Shown here: piece by piece, positions 19,050 to 27,104 of the stretch
Layout: the number at the start of each line of letters is the position of its first letter
How positions within the stretch are numbered: the stretch's first letter is position 1
DNA from: Candidatus Nomurabacteria bacterium
Lineage (GTDB): Bacteria > Patescibacteria > Paceibacteria > UBA9973
Reading direction: 5' to 3'
Length of the DNA stretch: 64,000 nt
Assembly (NCBI GenBank): GCA_026396015.1
Contig: JAPLXP010000002.1
Coordinates: 17,009-81,008 of the forward strand
Made by a program: the position numbers and the translations under genes
Notes under the pieces: generated by a model
The model's database searches: none
The model's input: the letters and a program-made list of their open reading frames with translations, nothing else
Told to the model about the DNA's origin: nothing

Positions 19050-19520
19050 TTAAAATGATTCTTGCTTCCAGGTGACGACATCGCCTGATTTAATTTTATT
19101 TTTGGACACTCCCATACTTGCCTTTTTACCATCCAGATAATAGAGCCAATATTTCCCCGGTGTACCAGGTACTCCATTGATACTATCCACAAAATTCCCC
19201 AAGCTACTGTACTCCTTTGAATGAAAAGAAAATCCCGAATTTTTATCATTGTTTAGCTTTTCCATGGCATTGTATACTGTACTACCTGGATCAACCATTA
19301 TTTGATATGAATTGTCCCCTACTTCTATCTTTACACTCTCTGTATTTTTATCAACTTTATCTATACTTTTTTTCTCTTCAGTCGGTTTTACGATTTCTTT
19401 TTTAATAACATTTTTTTGAATGATACTTTTGTTTTTTGTCTTTGCAAATGCAACGTTCGAAAAAGACAAAATCATTACCAAAAAAATGAAAACTATTTTA
19501 TTTATTTTTTTATATGTCAT
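19050..19520 (-). CDS. Secreted DUF4430 (transcobalamin beta-domain-like) protein
   Basis: 156 residues: a signal peptide ending near SNVAFA, a lysine/glutamate-rich spacer, and a C-terminal DUF4430 domain (about residues 65-156) with GSTVYNAMEKL, GFSFHSKEYSSLGNFVDSI and GKYWLYYLDGK. The Trp/Tyr pattern is typical of the beta domain that caps cobalamin in transcobalamin. It is the first gene after the riboswitch and precedes the larger toroid protein by 4 nt. Ligand binding is inferred from context. Confidence 0.82.
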   Translation of the reverse strand: MTYKKINKIVFIFLVMILSFSNVAFAKTKNKSIIQKNVIKKEIVKPTEEKKSIDKVDKNTESVKIEVGDNSYQIMVDPGSTVYNAMEKLNNDKNSGFSFHSKEYSSLGNFVDSINGVPGTPGKYWLYYLDGKKASMGVSKNKIKSGDVVTWKQESF

Positions 19521-19545
19521 TTTTATGCGGAATTAATCCTGTTAA

Positions 19546-19730
19546 ATAATAAAAACTCCTGCGCGAGCAGAAGTTTTTATATCCTTTTTAACAAAGAGAT
19601 TTCCTGCTCGGGTAAACAATTTATATATTAAGATCGGACTTGTCTCTTGCGAGCTTTACCGTTGCGGCACAGTGGAGGAATGTATCCGTCTATTTACATA
19701 GATTAGGATGAACCTCACTTCCAAACATAT
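19546..19730 (-). promoter_or_regulatory. Cobalamin riboswitch with intrinsic terminator
   Basis: On the minus strand the core reads GGAAGTGAGG, then CTGTGCCGCAACGGTAAAG, then a GCAA-capped mini hairpin and AAGTCCGA. This matches the order and spacing of the cobalamin riboswitch core (conserved CCGCAAC-GGTAA box and AAGCCCGA-like B12 box), with a short peripheral arm. Downstream, CGAGCAG (19604-19610) is the exact complement of CTGCTCG (19564-19570) in the terminator (19551-19578, 12-bp stem). The two pairings exclude each other, as in transcriptional attenuation. The controlled gene starts at 19520. Confidence 0.78.
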
Positions 19731-19750
19731 AAACTTAAATTTTAAATGAA

Positions 19751-20272
19751 TTACACTCGGACAATTTCAGGGATACTTACCAATATATCACTTTCCTTCA
19801 TCACCCATTTTTCAATCATTGGTGAGAGAACTATAGCAAAGGATACATTGGAAAGCAAATGAATAGCAGTGAATGGAATCTGCCCAAGAACTGCAGACAT
19901 GAATGGCTGGCCAAAGAATATCGGACCCATAGTCAAACCTGTAGCAGCATCAAATGCGATAGTCGCTACGAATGCGTATTTTGCATAATTCTTCCAGCCA
20001 GTACGATTCTTGAAATAGAGACTAGCCCCAATACCTACCAATCCATAGGATAGACCTGCGATGAGTGTCCACACACCGAATCCTGCAGTCACAGAATCAT
20101 ATAGTACGATAGACAAAAAGCCAAATAGGAATGCATACACACTTCCGTATTTACGTGATAGTGGCATTTGCATAGCCATAATAGGCTCCAGATTTGGAGC
20201 CCTAAATGGTACTAGTCGGACTAGTAGTCCTACTATAAACAGAGATATAATTTTGATCGGATTTTTCTTCAT
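19751..20272 (-). CDS. ECF transporter S-component-like membrane protein (putative B12 uptake)
   Basis: 173 residues with about six helices. The N-terminal pattern VRLVPFRAPNLEPIMAMQMPL is typical of small substrate-capture (S) components and DUF6580 proteins, where a helix-1 proline motif contacts the energising module. The ECF ATPases and EcfT are not in the window. It starts 13 nt after the B12-dependent nrdJ and lies just before the cobalamin riboswitch, so cobalamin or a precursor is the likely substrate. Substrate is inferred only from neighbours. Confidence 0.7.
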   Translation of the reverse strand: MKKNPIKIISLFIVGLLVRLVPFRAPNLEPIMAMQMPLSRKYGSVYAFLFGFLSIVLYDSVTAGFGVWTLIAGLSYGLVGIGASLYFKNRTGWKNYAKYAFVATIAFDAATGLTMGPIFFGQPFMSAVLGQIPFTAIHLLSNVSFAIVLSPMIEKWVMKESDILVSIPEIVRV

Positions 20273-20285
20273 ACGTTTTTATAAC

Positions 20286-22655
20286 TTACACTATATCGCA
20301 AACTCCTGCAACACAAGCCAGTTCTTTCTTTACTTCTGTCTCATCACGTAGCTCATAAGTCACAATCTTTGAGAAATCAAATTCTGGCATACGACTTGTG
20401 AGTTCGTTGTACATCTTTTCACTGATAGCCTCGTACGGAGCTAGTTGATACACGTGATTTGAGCGTGGAAGGAATGATAGACCTCCTACGATATCCCAGT
20501 TCTGATATAGCCAGTGTGCGACTTTGATCCATTCATTTTCCCCTACTGAGATAGTCACAGAAGGATTGTGCTCTGTATAATTTACCTTTACGATCTTCCA
20601 GTGTTCTAGCTGATCAATAGCAGAGATGTCATCCTTACAGATAGCACCATCTGGAGCCTTCATTGGGAATTCCAATACAAAAGTATTCGCATCTTCATGA
20701 GACTGCCCTACTTCTGGATGAAATGGTACCCCTTGATCCTTCATCATCTTGAATAGTGAGTCAGTAGCAGAGATACGCACACGACGGATATAGAATGGTG
20801 AGTGACGTGGGTGCATACCTGATGCACAGTCCACAGTCTGGGACACAGTACCAGAAGGCTTTACAGCTGTGATACATGTTGACTCACTTACACCAAATTT
20901 CTTTGCATAAATCTTGTTGATACGGATAGACTCAAGGCGGAGCTTTTCTAGCATTTTTGCATCACGAGCAAGAGTTGAGTCCCATTGTCCAGTCACAGAT
21001 ACACCAAGGAGTCTTTCCTCATCACAATTCTCTTTCCATTCCTTTGAAAGGTATCCAAATTTTGTAAGAGTAGATTGGTATGTACCTAGTATTGTAGCTA
21101 CACGAATTTTTCTCATTAAAGTTTTTTCAGTATCCTCTGCACGAGCTACAACTTCTGAAAGATTACAGAATTGTTTTGAACGGAGGATGATCTCTCCACA
21201 AGGATTTGTACCCATCTCCCCTATAAAATCTGCAGACTTTTCTACACGTCTTTTTGGTAGTGATGTAGTTAGTGATCCACGGTTAAATATTCCACGTTCA
21301 CCTGTACCTGATTCCATCAATGCGATCCATTCTTTTAGGAATTCAGTCTCTGTTGGTTTTGTATTGTAAACTGCTGAGTTATTTGCAAGCATTCTCTGGC
21401 CTTCTGCATTCCAGAACTGACCATTCTTTGCATCACGCATATCCTGATCATCTAGATCAGATAATGATATTAGAGCTGAACGACGTACTCCTCCAGATAC
21501 TACACATTCACCAATCTTACAGATGATATCGTGCGCATCGATATTTCGAAGATGTCTTCCTTGACGACGAATTATTCTCTCCCTAGTAAAACCTAGTAGG
21601 TCAATGAGTGGTTTTGGACCAGAACTCTTGCCTCCCATAATCTTAAGTCTTGCGCCAGATGGACGAAGTTGTGAGAAATCAAAATTTACATCTTCACCGT
21701 TGAACCATGTCTTCATACCAAATACGAGTGCATCTGCCCATCCTTCTTTTGTATCAGGCACTACATATGTAGGAACTTTTTTACCTGTCTGAGTTTTTAT
21801 CTGAGGTAGTGATTGGATATTCTGACTCTCTACAGAGAATCCTACTCCTGTACCACACATAGAGATATAAACTATCTCTCCGAAGTCTTGGAATTTTGAA
21901 GGTGCGATGAATGAACAGTTGTATGCACACACATTTGTCTTCTCTGCTGCAGGACCTGCAAATTGAAGTAGACGCATAGAAGGCATAGCCTCTTGCTTTA
22001 GAATACCCTCACGAACTTCTGCATACTCTTCAGCAGATAACATGTTTGAAAGTTTACCCTTCATGAATTCCATATAGCGATCTACCGTCTCGATCCATGT
22101 CTCTCTGCGATTCTGATCCTCAATCCATTTTGCATAAGTACGGTAATAGACGAATTCAGAAAGTGGATTTCTAAAATATTGTTTACTATCATCTGCAAGT
22201 TTCTTTACGCGAGCTGGTACAGACATACTATGTGAACGGAGACGTGCACGCTCCTCACGATACAATATGTAGTGCTTTGAAGTTCTGACATAATCAGAGA
22301 GCATCAATTCTTGTTCTACACTATCCTGTATACCCTCTACTGTAGGGATAAAGTTTTTGTATTTCTTTGCAATTTTTATCATGTCCATCAAAACACGACT
22401 AGCCACTAGATGCGCCTCTTCTATTGATCCCTCACCTGCGGCAATCATAGCTTTATTAATAGCATTCGTAATTTTTTCAATATCAAATGCTACAGTTGAT
22501 CCGTCACGACGTTGAACACTCTTAATAAAATTATTTTTTATTTTTATTTCTGTTTTTTTAACAGGAGCTGCCTCTACTTTTTCAACAACCTCTACTTTTT
22601 TCGCGACCACTTTCTCCCTCTTTGTAGCTTTAACTACTTTCTTTTTTGATGGCAT
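20286..22655 (-). CDS. nrdJ: Adenosylcobalamin-dependent ribonucleoside-triphosphate reductase (class II)
   Basis: 789 residues. A lysine-rich extension (about 45 residues) is followed by an ATP-cone (VQRRDGSTVAFDIEKITNAI) and a monomeric RTPR-type catalytic barrel. Key segments are VCAYNCSFI, SMCGTGVGFSVE, LRPSGARLKIMGGKSSGP, GGVRRSALISL, KQFCNLSEV with the thiyl-radical Cys, and VKPSGTVSQTVDCASG. The C-terminal CVAGVC pair is the redox swinging arm. It makes dNTPs using a coenzyme B12 radical and needs no oxygen. The ATG at 22655 follows a good promoter (TTGGCA, 17 bp, TATAAT at 22706-22711). Upstream GTG at 22685 is less likely. Confidence 0.95.
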   Translation of the reverse strand: MPSKKKVVKATKREKVVAKKVEVVEKVEAAPVKKTEIKIKNNFIKSVQRRDGSTVAFDIEKITNAINKAMIAAGEGSIEEAHLVASRVLMDMIKIAKKYKNFIPTVEGIQDSVEQELMLSDYVRTSKHYILYREERARLRSHSMSVPARVKKLADDSKQYFRNPLSEFVYYRTYAKWIEDQNRRETWIETVDRYMEFMKGKLSNMLSAEEYAEVREGILKQEAMPSMRLLQFAGPAAEKTNVCAYNCSFIAPSKFQDFGEIVYISMCGTGVGFSVESQNIQSLPQIKTQTGKKVPTYVVPDTKEGWADALVFGMKTWFNGEDVNFDFSQLRPSGARLKIMGGKSSGPKPLIDLLGFTRERIIRRQGRHLRNIDAHDIICKIGECVVSGGVRRSALISLSDLDDQDMRDAKNGQFWNAEGQRMLANNSAVYNTKPTETEFLKEWIALMESGTGERGIFNRGSLTTSLPKRRVEKSADFIGEMGTNPCGEIILRSKQFCNLSEVVARAEDTEKTLMRKIRVATILGTYQSTLTKFGYLSKEWKENCDEERLLGVSVTGQWDSTLARDAKMLEKLRLESIRINKIYAKKFGVSESTCITAVKPSGTVSQTVDCASGMHPRHSPFYIRRVRISATDSLFKMMKDQGVPFHPEVGQSHEDANTFVLEFPMKAPDGAICKDDISAIDQLEHWKIVKVNYTEHNPSVTISVGENEWIKVAHWLYQNWDIVGGLSFLPRSNHVYQLAPYEAISEKMYNELTSRMPEFDFSKIVTYELRDETEVKKELACVAGVCDIV

Positions 22656-22770
22656 ATTTTTTCTAAAATTAATGATAAATTGCACTTTTAATACTTTGGA
22701 CTATTATTATACCGCCGTCAAAATTGCATGCCAATACCCAAAACAACCAAAAAAGCACTATGTCCGACAC
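22638..22770 (-). repeat. Direct repeat copy 1: nrdJ promoter and first codons
   Basis: This 133-bp segment matches 23633-23762. A 48-bp core (22691-22738) is identical in both. It contains the -35 TTGGCA, a 17-bp spacer and TATAAT. The repeat extends into the first codons (MPSKKK in both genes). The upstream part shares an ACTATGTC-GACAC motif of unknown meaning. Confidence 0.9.
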
Positions 22771-22843
22771 TTCCAAAGCCGTCAACAGCTCCCCAGATAG
22801 AGCAATAAAACAAAAGTTATTTTTAGAAAAAAATTTTCAAACT

Positions 22844-22880
22844 AAAAAACTACAAAAAATTTCATTTTTTGTAGTTTTTT
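22844..22880 (-). terminator. Terminator after the MutT-like gene
   Basis: A 16-bp stem of A6-CTACA6 type with its perfect complement overlaps the end of the NUDIX gene, followed by A/T-rich sequence. Confidence 0.75.
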
Positions 22881-23352
22881 ATCCAATTTTTTCAATTTTA
22901 CAGCTCTTTACGTTATAGCTCTCATCAAAAATTGTCTCCCCTTCAAAATATTCTCTTTTCAAAAAGTATGGATACCAGGCGACATCACTGCGCCACATTT
23001 TTCCATAAGGGATCTCGTTTACATTGAACCAAAAGGGTGACATCTCATCAGTCTCTACCAATTCCCCCGTCCAATCTTGCCCTTCATATATATGGACTTC
23101 TTTAAATGAATCAGTTAATTCGAATTTCATTCTTCCACGAAGCTCGTATTTTAATAAATCCAAACCTGATTCTTCTTTCATCTCACGCACTAGTGCCTGC
23201 TCCACCGTCTCCCCCGCGTCAACCTTGCCACCATAGCCATTGTAGTTCCCAGCGCCAAAACGAACCTTCTTCAAACCCAGCAAAAACTCATCCCCTTTTC
23301 TTAATATACAGAGAGTCATGACTTGTGTAGGTTTTTGAATGTTGTTTTGCAT
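22879..23352 (-). CDS. NUDIX hydrolase, MTH1/MutT-like
   Basis: 157 residues resembling MTH1 (oxidised purine nucleoside triphosphatase) over the full length. It has FGAGNYNGYGGKV, the NUDIX box GETVEQALVREMKEESG, then ETDEMSPFWF and MWRSDVAWYPYFL, which match MTH1 substrate-pocket segments (WF near the DEM motif, W-D-WYP). It probably removes 8-oxo-dGTP or 2-hydroxy-dATP from the nucleotide pool. The ATG at 23352 lies 7 nt after the toxin stop, so it is cotranscribed with yafQ. The location beside nrdJ fits a dNTP-pool role. Confidence 0.88.
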   Translation of the reverse strand: MQNNIQKPTQVMTLCILRKGDEFLLGLKKVRFGAGNYNGYGGKVDAGETVEQALVREMKEESGLDLLKYELRGRMKFELTDSFKEVHIYEGQDWTGELVETDEMSPFWFNVNEIPYGKMWRSDVAWYPYFLKREYFEGETIFDESYNVKSCKIEKIG

Positions 23353-23359
23353 ATAATTT

Positions 23360-23650
23360 TTAAAACAAATCTGCATGACTACCTATATCTAATAAAATTA
23401 ATATCAAAATATTTTTATCTATCTTGTAAATCAGTAGTAAGTCTGGTTTTATATGGCATTCCCTGTATCCATCATACTCCCCATGCAATTTGTGATCTTT
23501 ATGCTTTAAATGTAAAGAATCACCCGAAGCTAATGTATCTAAAACTTTATCAATATCAGTAATTTTAACCTTTCCACTAGAAAGTATTTTCTCGAGAGAT
23601 TTTTGATATCTTTTATTCTGAATTATTAAATATTTCTTTTTTGATGGCAT
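23360..23650 (-). CDS. yafQ: YafQ/RelE-type mRNA interferase toxin
   Basis: 96 residues. The C-terminal half has the YafQ pattern: LHGEYDGYRECHIKPDLLLIYKI and GSHADLF, with the His, Asp and C-terminal Phe residues expected for ribosome-dependent mRNA cleavage. The antitoxin gene lies upstream but is separated by 116 bp instead of overlapping. That gap holds a copy of the nrdJ promoter, and the first six residues (MPSKKK) equal those of nrdJ, so the toxin seems to have its own transplanted promoter. Confidence 0.85.
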   Translation of the reverse strand: MPSKKKYLIIQNKRYQKSLEKILSSGKVKITDIDKVLDTLASGDSLHLKHKDHKLHGEYDGYRECHIKPDLLLIYKIDKNILILILLDIGSHADLF

Positions 23651-23762
23651 AGTTTTTTATTGTTAATGATAATGTATCCTCCGATACTTTGGACTATTAT
23701 TATACCGCCGTCAAAATTGCATGCCAATACCTAAAACGGACAAAAAACACTATGTCGGACAC
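23633..23762 (-). repeat. Direct repeat copy 2: promoter of the yafQ-like toxin
   Basis: A 130-bp copy of 22638-22770 with the same 48-bp core at 23684-23731, -35 TTGGCA (23722-23727) and TATAAT (23699-23704). The two copies bracket the yafQ-nudix segment, as expected from a segmental duplication or insertion. Confidence 0.9.
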
Positions 23763-23766
23763 ATTT

Positions 23767-24042
23767 CTATTTATAAAAATCTTTTCCAATTATATCTTCA
23801 TGCATTTCACGAGCACTATTATATCTTTTCCCATTCTTAAGAGCATCCTCCACTTCCCTATCCCATTCTGCACGAATAGCAGCAGGATTCTTAGTCGGCT
23901 TGAAAGGTATACCATTCTCATTTACAACTTGATTTAAAAACAATTTAATTCCAGACGACAAATCCAGACCCATAGACTCGAGAGTCTTTTGAGCTTTATC
24001 TTTAGTCTTTTTTTCTATTCTTATATTAATTGTTGTATTCAT
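23767..24042 (-). CDS. dinJ: DinJ/RelB-type antitoxin
   Basis: 91 residues starting NTTINIRIEKKTKDKAQKTLESMGLDLSSGIKLFLNQVV, the ribbon-helix-helix DNA-binding fold of RelB/DinJ antitoxins. The C-terminal half (EVEDALKNGKRYNSAREMHEDI) is the usual toxin-wrapping region. The ATG at 24042 is 6 nt after a TATACT box. The cognate toxin is the YafQ-like protein downstream. Confidence 0.88.
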   Translation of the reverse strand: MNTTINIRIEKKTKDKAQKTLESMGLDLSSGIKLFLNQVVNENGIPFKPTKNPAAIRAEWDREVEDALKNGKRYNSAREMHEDIIGKDFYK

Positions 24043-24048
24043 ATTACT

Positions 24049-24076
24049 AGTATATACAATGTACATACATTGTCAA
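24049..24076 (-). promoter_or_regulatory. Antitoxin promoter with palindromic operator
   Basis: The -35 TTGACA (24071-24076), 16-bp spacer and -10 TATACT (24049-24054) are clear. The spacer holds the inverted repeat ACAATGTA-TG-TACATTGT (24056-24073), well placed for autorepression by the ribbon-helix-helix antitoxin. Confidence 0.75.
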
Positions 24077-24095
24077 GACATTACTCATGTATAAC

Positions 24096-24121
24096 AAAAA
24101 CCACCCAGTTGGGTGGTTTTT
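24096..24121. terminator. Terminator downstream of fusA
   Basis: The stem AAAAACCACCCA with its complement is perfect, with T-runs on both strands. It lies about 100 nt after the fusA stop. Confidence 0.75.
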
Positions 24122-24136
24122 GTCTAATTTTGTAAA

Positions 24137-24213
24137 TTATTTTCTTGCTTCAATAATACTTGTCGCCATTCCAAAGGAAAGAGTACTTCCTACGGGACAG
24201 ACATTTTGAGGTG
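24137..24213 (-). repeat. Degenerate second copy of the fusA 3' end
   Basis: In one minus-strand frame this stretch reads PQNV, about ten unrelated residues, then MATSIIEARK and a stop. The fusA protein ends PQNVATAIIEARK. The DNA differs mainly at third codon positions, as in diverged homologous coding sequence. It may be the tail of a lost EF-G gene or an old tandem duplication. Confidence 0.45.
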
Positions 24214-24221
24214 TGAGTATA

Positions 24222-26363
24222 TTACTTACGTGCCTCAATAATTGCTGTCGCAACGTTCTGGGGTACTATGTCGTAACGTAGGAATTCCATAGTGAATCCT
24301 GCGCGACCCTCTGTCATAGAACGTAGAGTTGTCATATAACCGAACATTTCAGATAGTGGAACGACAGCTTTCACTGCTTGGTTCATACCACGTTGTTCCA
24401 TACCTTCGATCAATCCACGCTTTGAAGATAGACTTCCTGTCACATCTCCCATGAATTTATCTGGAGTCACAACTTCAACATTCATCATAGGTTCGAGTAT
24501 TACTGGGCGAGCCATCTTACATGCATCCTGGACTGCCATACTAGCTGCGATCTTGAAAGCCATTTCGTTTGAGTCCACATCGTGGTAACTTCCATCCCAT
24601 AGCTCGACAGATACATTTTCCAATTTGAATCCTGCGAGTACTCCACGATCAAGACCTTCTTTGAATCCTTTTTCACAAGCTGGAATATATTCTTGTGGAA
24701 TAGCACCTCCCTTGATTGTGTTAACAAATTCAAATCCTTTTTCACGCTTTGTATTTCTTGGTAGATCTTCGATTGCAATACTCTGATCCATTGGCTTGAT
24801 GCGAATCTTTACGTGACCATAGTTTCCACGTCCTCCTGATTGCTTGATGTACTTACCTTCTACACTTGCCTCACCTGTGATTGTCTCACGGTATGCAACC
24901 TGTGGCTTACCTACATTTGTCTCCACTGCGAATTCACGCTTCATACGATCAACAATGATTTCAAGGTGGAGTTCTCCCATACCTGCGATTATTGTCTCGT
25001 TTGTCTCCTGATCTGTAGCAACACGGAATGTAGGATCTTCTTGTGCAAGACGATTCAATGCCATACCCATTTTCTCTTGGTCAGCTTTTGTCTTTGGTTC
25101 TACACGTAGAGAGATAACTGGCTCTGGGAAGATGATACGTACTAGCTCTGCTGGTGCATTTTCATCACAAAGAGTATCTGAAGTTATAGTATCTTTCAAT
25201 CCTACTGCAGCTGCGATTTCTCCAGCGTACACCTTCTTTACTTCTTCACGATCATTGGCATGCATACGCAAGATTCGTCCGATACGTTCCTTGTTTCTTG
25301 TACGAGGGTTGTATACATATGAACCTGCAGTTACAGATCCAGAGTAGACACGGAAGAATATAATCTGTCCTACGAATGGGTCAGTAGCAATTTTGAATGC
25401 TAGAGCTGAAAATGGTGCATCATCAGATGCCTCACGTACTAGTGGCTCGTCTGTATTTGGATCGATACCTGTGATTGGAGGAATATCTGTAGGAGCTGGT
25501 AGATAGTCTACAACAGCGTCAAGCACTAGTTGAACTCCCTTATTCTTTAGAGCTGATCCAGCGAATACTGGGAATACATCGTTGGCGATAACTGCCTTTC
25601 TCATCAATTTCTTCAAAGTAGCATAATCAGGAATCTTTCCTTCAAAGTATGCATTCATCACAGCTTCATCTTGCTCTACGATCTTTTCGATCAATTCTGC
25701 ATGATATTTTTCTGCTTCTGCTTTATATTCTTCTGGAATTTCCTTTTCAATAACTTTGTTACCCATCTCCCCTTCAAAGTAGAAAGCCTTCATCTTCAAT
25801 AGGTCGATCACACCTTCGTGATGCTCTTCAAGACCAATTGGGATTTGCATACGGATAGCTTTTTTAGTAAGTCTATCTAGGATAGTTTTATATGAGTGCT
25901 CAAAAGATGCGCCTGTACGGTCAAGCTTGTTTACGAAACAAATACGTGGCACATTGGCCTCGTCAGCATAACGCCAGTTTGTCTCTGATTGTGGTTCTAC
26001 ACCAGCAACTCCATCGAATACAACTACAGCACCATCGAGTACGCGAAGTGAGCGCTTCACCTCCACAGTAAAGTCGATGTGACCTGGTGTGTCGATAATG
26101 TTGAAGCGGTGCTTCTTGTTCTTGTCGCCTGGTGCGTATGTCGGTGTCCAGAAACATGTAACAGCAGCAGATGTGATAGTGATACCACGCTCTCGCTCTT
26201 GTTCCATCCAGTCTGTTGTCGTCTCGCCATCATGCACTTCACCTATCTTGTGTGATACACCAGTGTAAAACAATACACGCTCTGTTGTTGTAGTCTTACC
26301 CGCATCAATGTGGGCAATAATACCTATATTTCTAACTTTTTCTAAAGGATAATCTCTTTCCAT
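24222..26363 (-). CDS. fusA: Translation elongation factor G
   Basis: 713-residue EF-G that drives ribosomal translocation. Seen: P-loop AHIDAGKTTTTER, switch II DTPGHIDF, NKLD, GSALKNKGVQ, and domain IV-V segments ending PQNVATAIIEARK. The ATG at 26363 is chosen because MERDYPLEKVRNIGIIAHIDAGKTT is the normal N-terminus; upstream in-frame sequence is noncoding leader. Unusually, it is not adjacent to rpsG/rpsL: two hypothetical genes intervene. Confidence 0.96.
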   Translation of the reverse strand: MERDYPLEKVRNIGIIAHIDAGKTTTTERVLFYTGVSHKIGEVHDGETTTDWMEQERERGITITSAAVTCFWTPTYAPGDKNKKHRFNIIDTPGHIDFTVEVKRSLRVLDGAVVVFDGVAGVEPQSETNWRYADEANVPRICFVNKLDRTGASFEHSYKTILDRLTKKAIRMQIPIGLEEHHEGVIDLLKMKAFYFEGEMGNKVIEKEIPEEYKAEAEKYHAELIEKIVEQDEAVMNAYFEGKIPDYATLKKLMRKAVIANDVFPVFAGSALKNKGVQLVLDAVVDYLPAPTDIPPITGIDPNTDEPLVREASDDAPFSALAFKIATDPFVGQIIFFRVYSGSVTAGSYVYNPRTRNKERIGRILRMHANDREEVKKVYAGEIAAAVGLKDTITSDTLCDENAPAELVRIIFPEPVISLRVEPKTKADQEKMGMALNRLAQEDPTFRVATDQETNETIIAGMGELHLEIIVDRMKREFAVETNVGKPQVAYRETITGEASVEGKYIKQSGGRGNYGHVKIRIKPMDQSIAIEDLPRNTKREKGFEFVNTIKGGAIPQEYIPACEKGFKEGLDRGVLAGFKLENVSVELWDGSYHDVDSNEMAFKIAASMAVQDACKMARPVILEPMMNVEVVTPDKFMGDVTGSLSSKRGLIEGMEQRGMNQAVKAVVPLSEMFGYMTTLRSMTEGRAGFTMEFLRYDIVPQNVATAIIEARK

Positions 26364-26444
26364 ATATATAAATCTTACTAATAAAATAAAAAACCCCGTA
26401 AGGCATTTGTCCCTAGAATATACCACATATGGACTTTTTTGCAA
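26364..26444 (-). promoter_or_regulatory. fusA promoter and leader
   Basis: The -35 TTGCAA (26439-26444), 16-bp spacer and extended -10 TGGTATATT (TATATT at 26417-26422) are seen. This gives a leader of about 45 nt, longer than for most genes here. Confidence 0.6.
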
Positions 26445-26448
26445 CAAA

Positions 26449-26485
26449 AAAGTGCTATTTATTTTTTGTAAATAAACAGCACTTT
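26449..26485 (-). terminator. Terminator after the 163-residue hypothetical gene
   Basis: The stem AAAGTGCT with AGCACTTT is extended by an ATTTA/TAAAT inner helix and followed by a T-run on the minus strand. Confidence 0.65.
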
Positions 26486-26505
26486 GAGCTACTTTTTTAG
26501 AATAC

Positions 26506-26997
26506 TTAACAAGTGATAATGAAATGTCGGGCAGATTCTTCAGAGAGGGCTTGTTTGCGTCTGAATTCTCTACGGAATTCCATAAGTTCATCATTCATCT
26601 CTTCCATTTCTTTAAAGAATTTAGGGTCTGATTCATAAACCTTACCATTGTATATGAAGATTGAATTTTTTGGCTTCTTAGATTTTTTTAATCCTTCTTT
26701 GAGCCAATAATTAATTGATTCCTCAGCCATTGGTACGATCTTTTCAATGGCATTGTTGTCGAGATCTTTTTTTGAATTAAATTCAATTAACCCACTGGTT
26801 TTTTGAGAAAATACATTATTAATCAATTCCCCTATCTTTTGGATCTGTTCAAATTCGTTTTCAGGAAAATCGATAGTTTTCAAATCAAACAAGGTGTGAC
26901 CTATAAGACTAGCAGTTGCCCAAATATTTTTACCTCTTTTTTGAGGGTCAAGATTACTCCTCGAGCAAACTTTGACCAATTCATCATGTGTAAGCAT
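26506..26997 (-). CDS. Hypothetical protein
   Basis: 163 residues; I do not recognise a family. It is charged and mostly helical, with no signal peptide or membrane helix, and ends in an Arg/Glu-rich helix (EEMNDELMEFRREFRRKQ) that may form a coiled coil. The ATG at 26997 is preferred because a TTGACA/TAATCT promoter lies about 30 nt upstream. A TTG start at 27057 would add 20 residues but abuts the previous terminator. It lies alone between terminators. Confidence 0.6.
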   Translation of the reverse strand: MLTHDELVKVCSRSNLDPQKRGKNIWATASLIGHTLFDLKTIDFPENEFEQIQKIGELINNVFSQKTSGLIEFNSKKDLDNNAIEKIVPMAEESINYWLKEGLKKSKKPKNSIFIYNGKVYESDPKFFKEMEEMNDELMEFRREFRRKQALSEESARHFIITC

Positions 26998-27057
26998 TTT
27001 TTTAAGATTTATTTTGTTTTTCTTCAGATTACCACTTTCAGGTTTTTTGTCAAACAA

Positions 27058-27088
27058 AAAAAAGCCTGCATAAAATACAGGCTTTTAA
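27058..27088 (-). terminator. Terminator after the 242-residue membrane-anchored gene
   Basis: The stem AAAGCCTG with CAGGCTTT, loop about 9 nt, is followed by a long T-run on the minus strand. Confidence 0.8.
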
Positions 27089-27104
27089 AATTCTAGTTGG
27101 TACA

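Noticed and set aside
24096..24121. Hairpin after fusA as part of a CRISPR or repeat array
   Set aside because: It is single, has a T-run and behaves as a terminator; no spaced repeats are seen anywhere.
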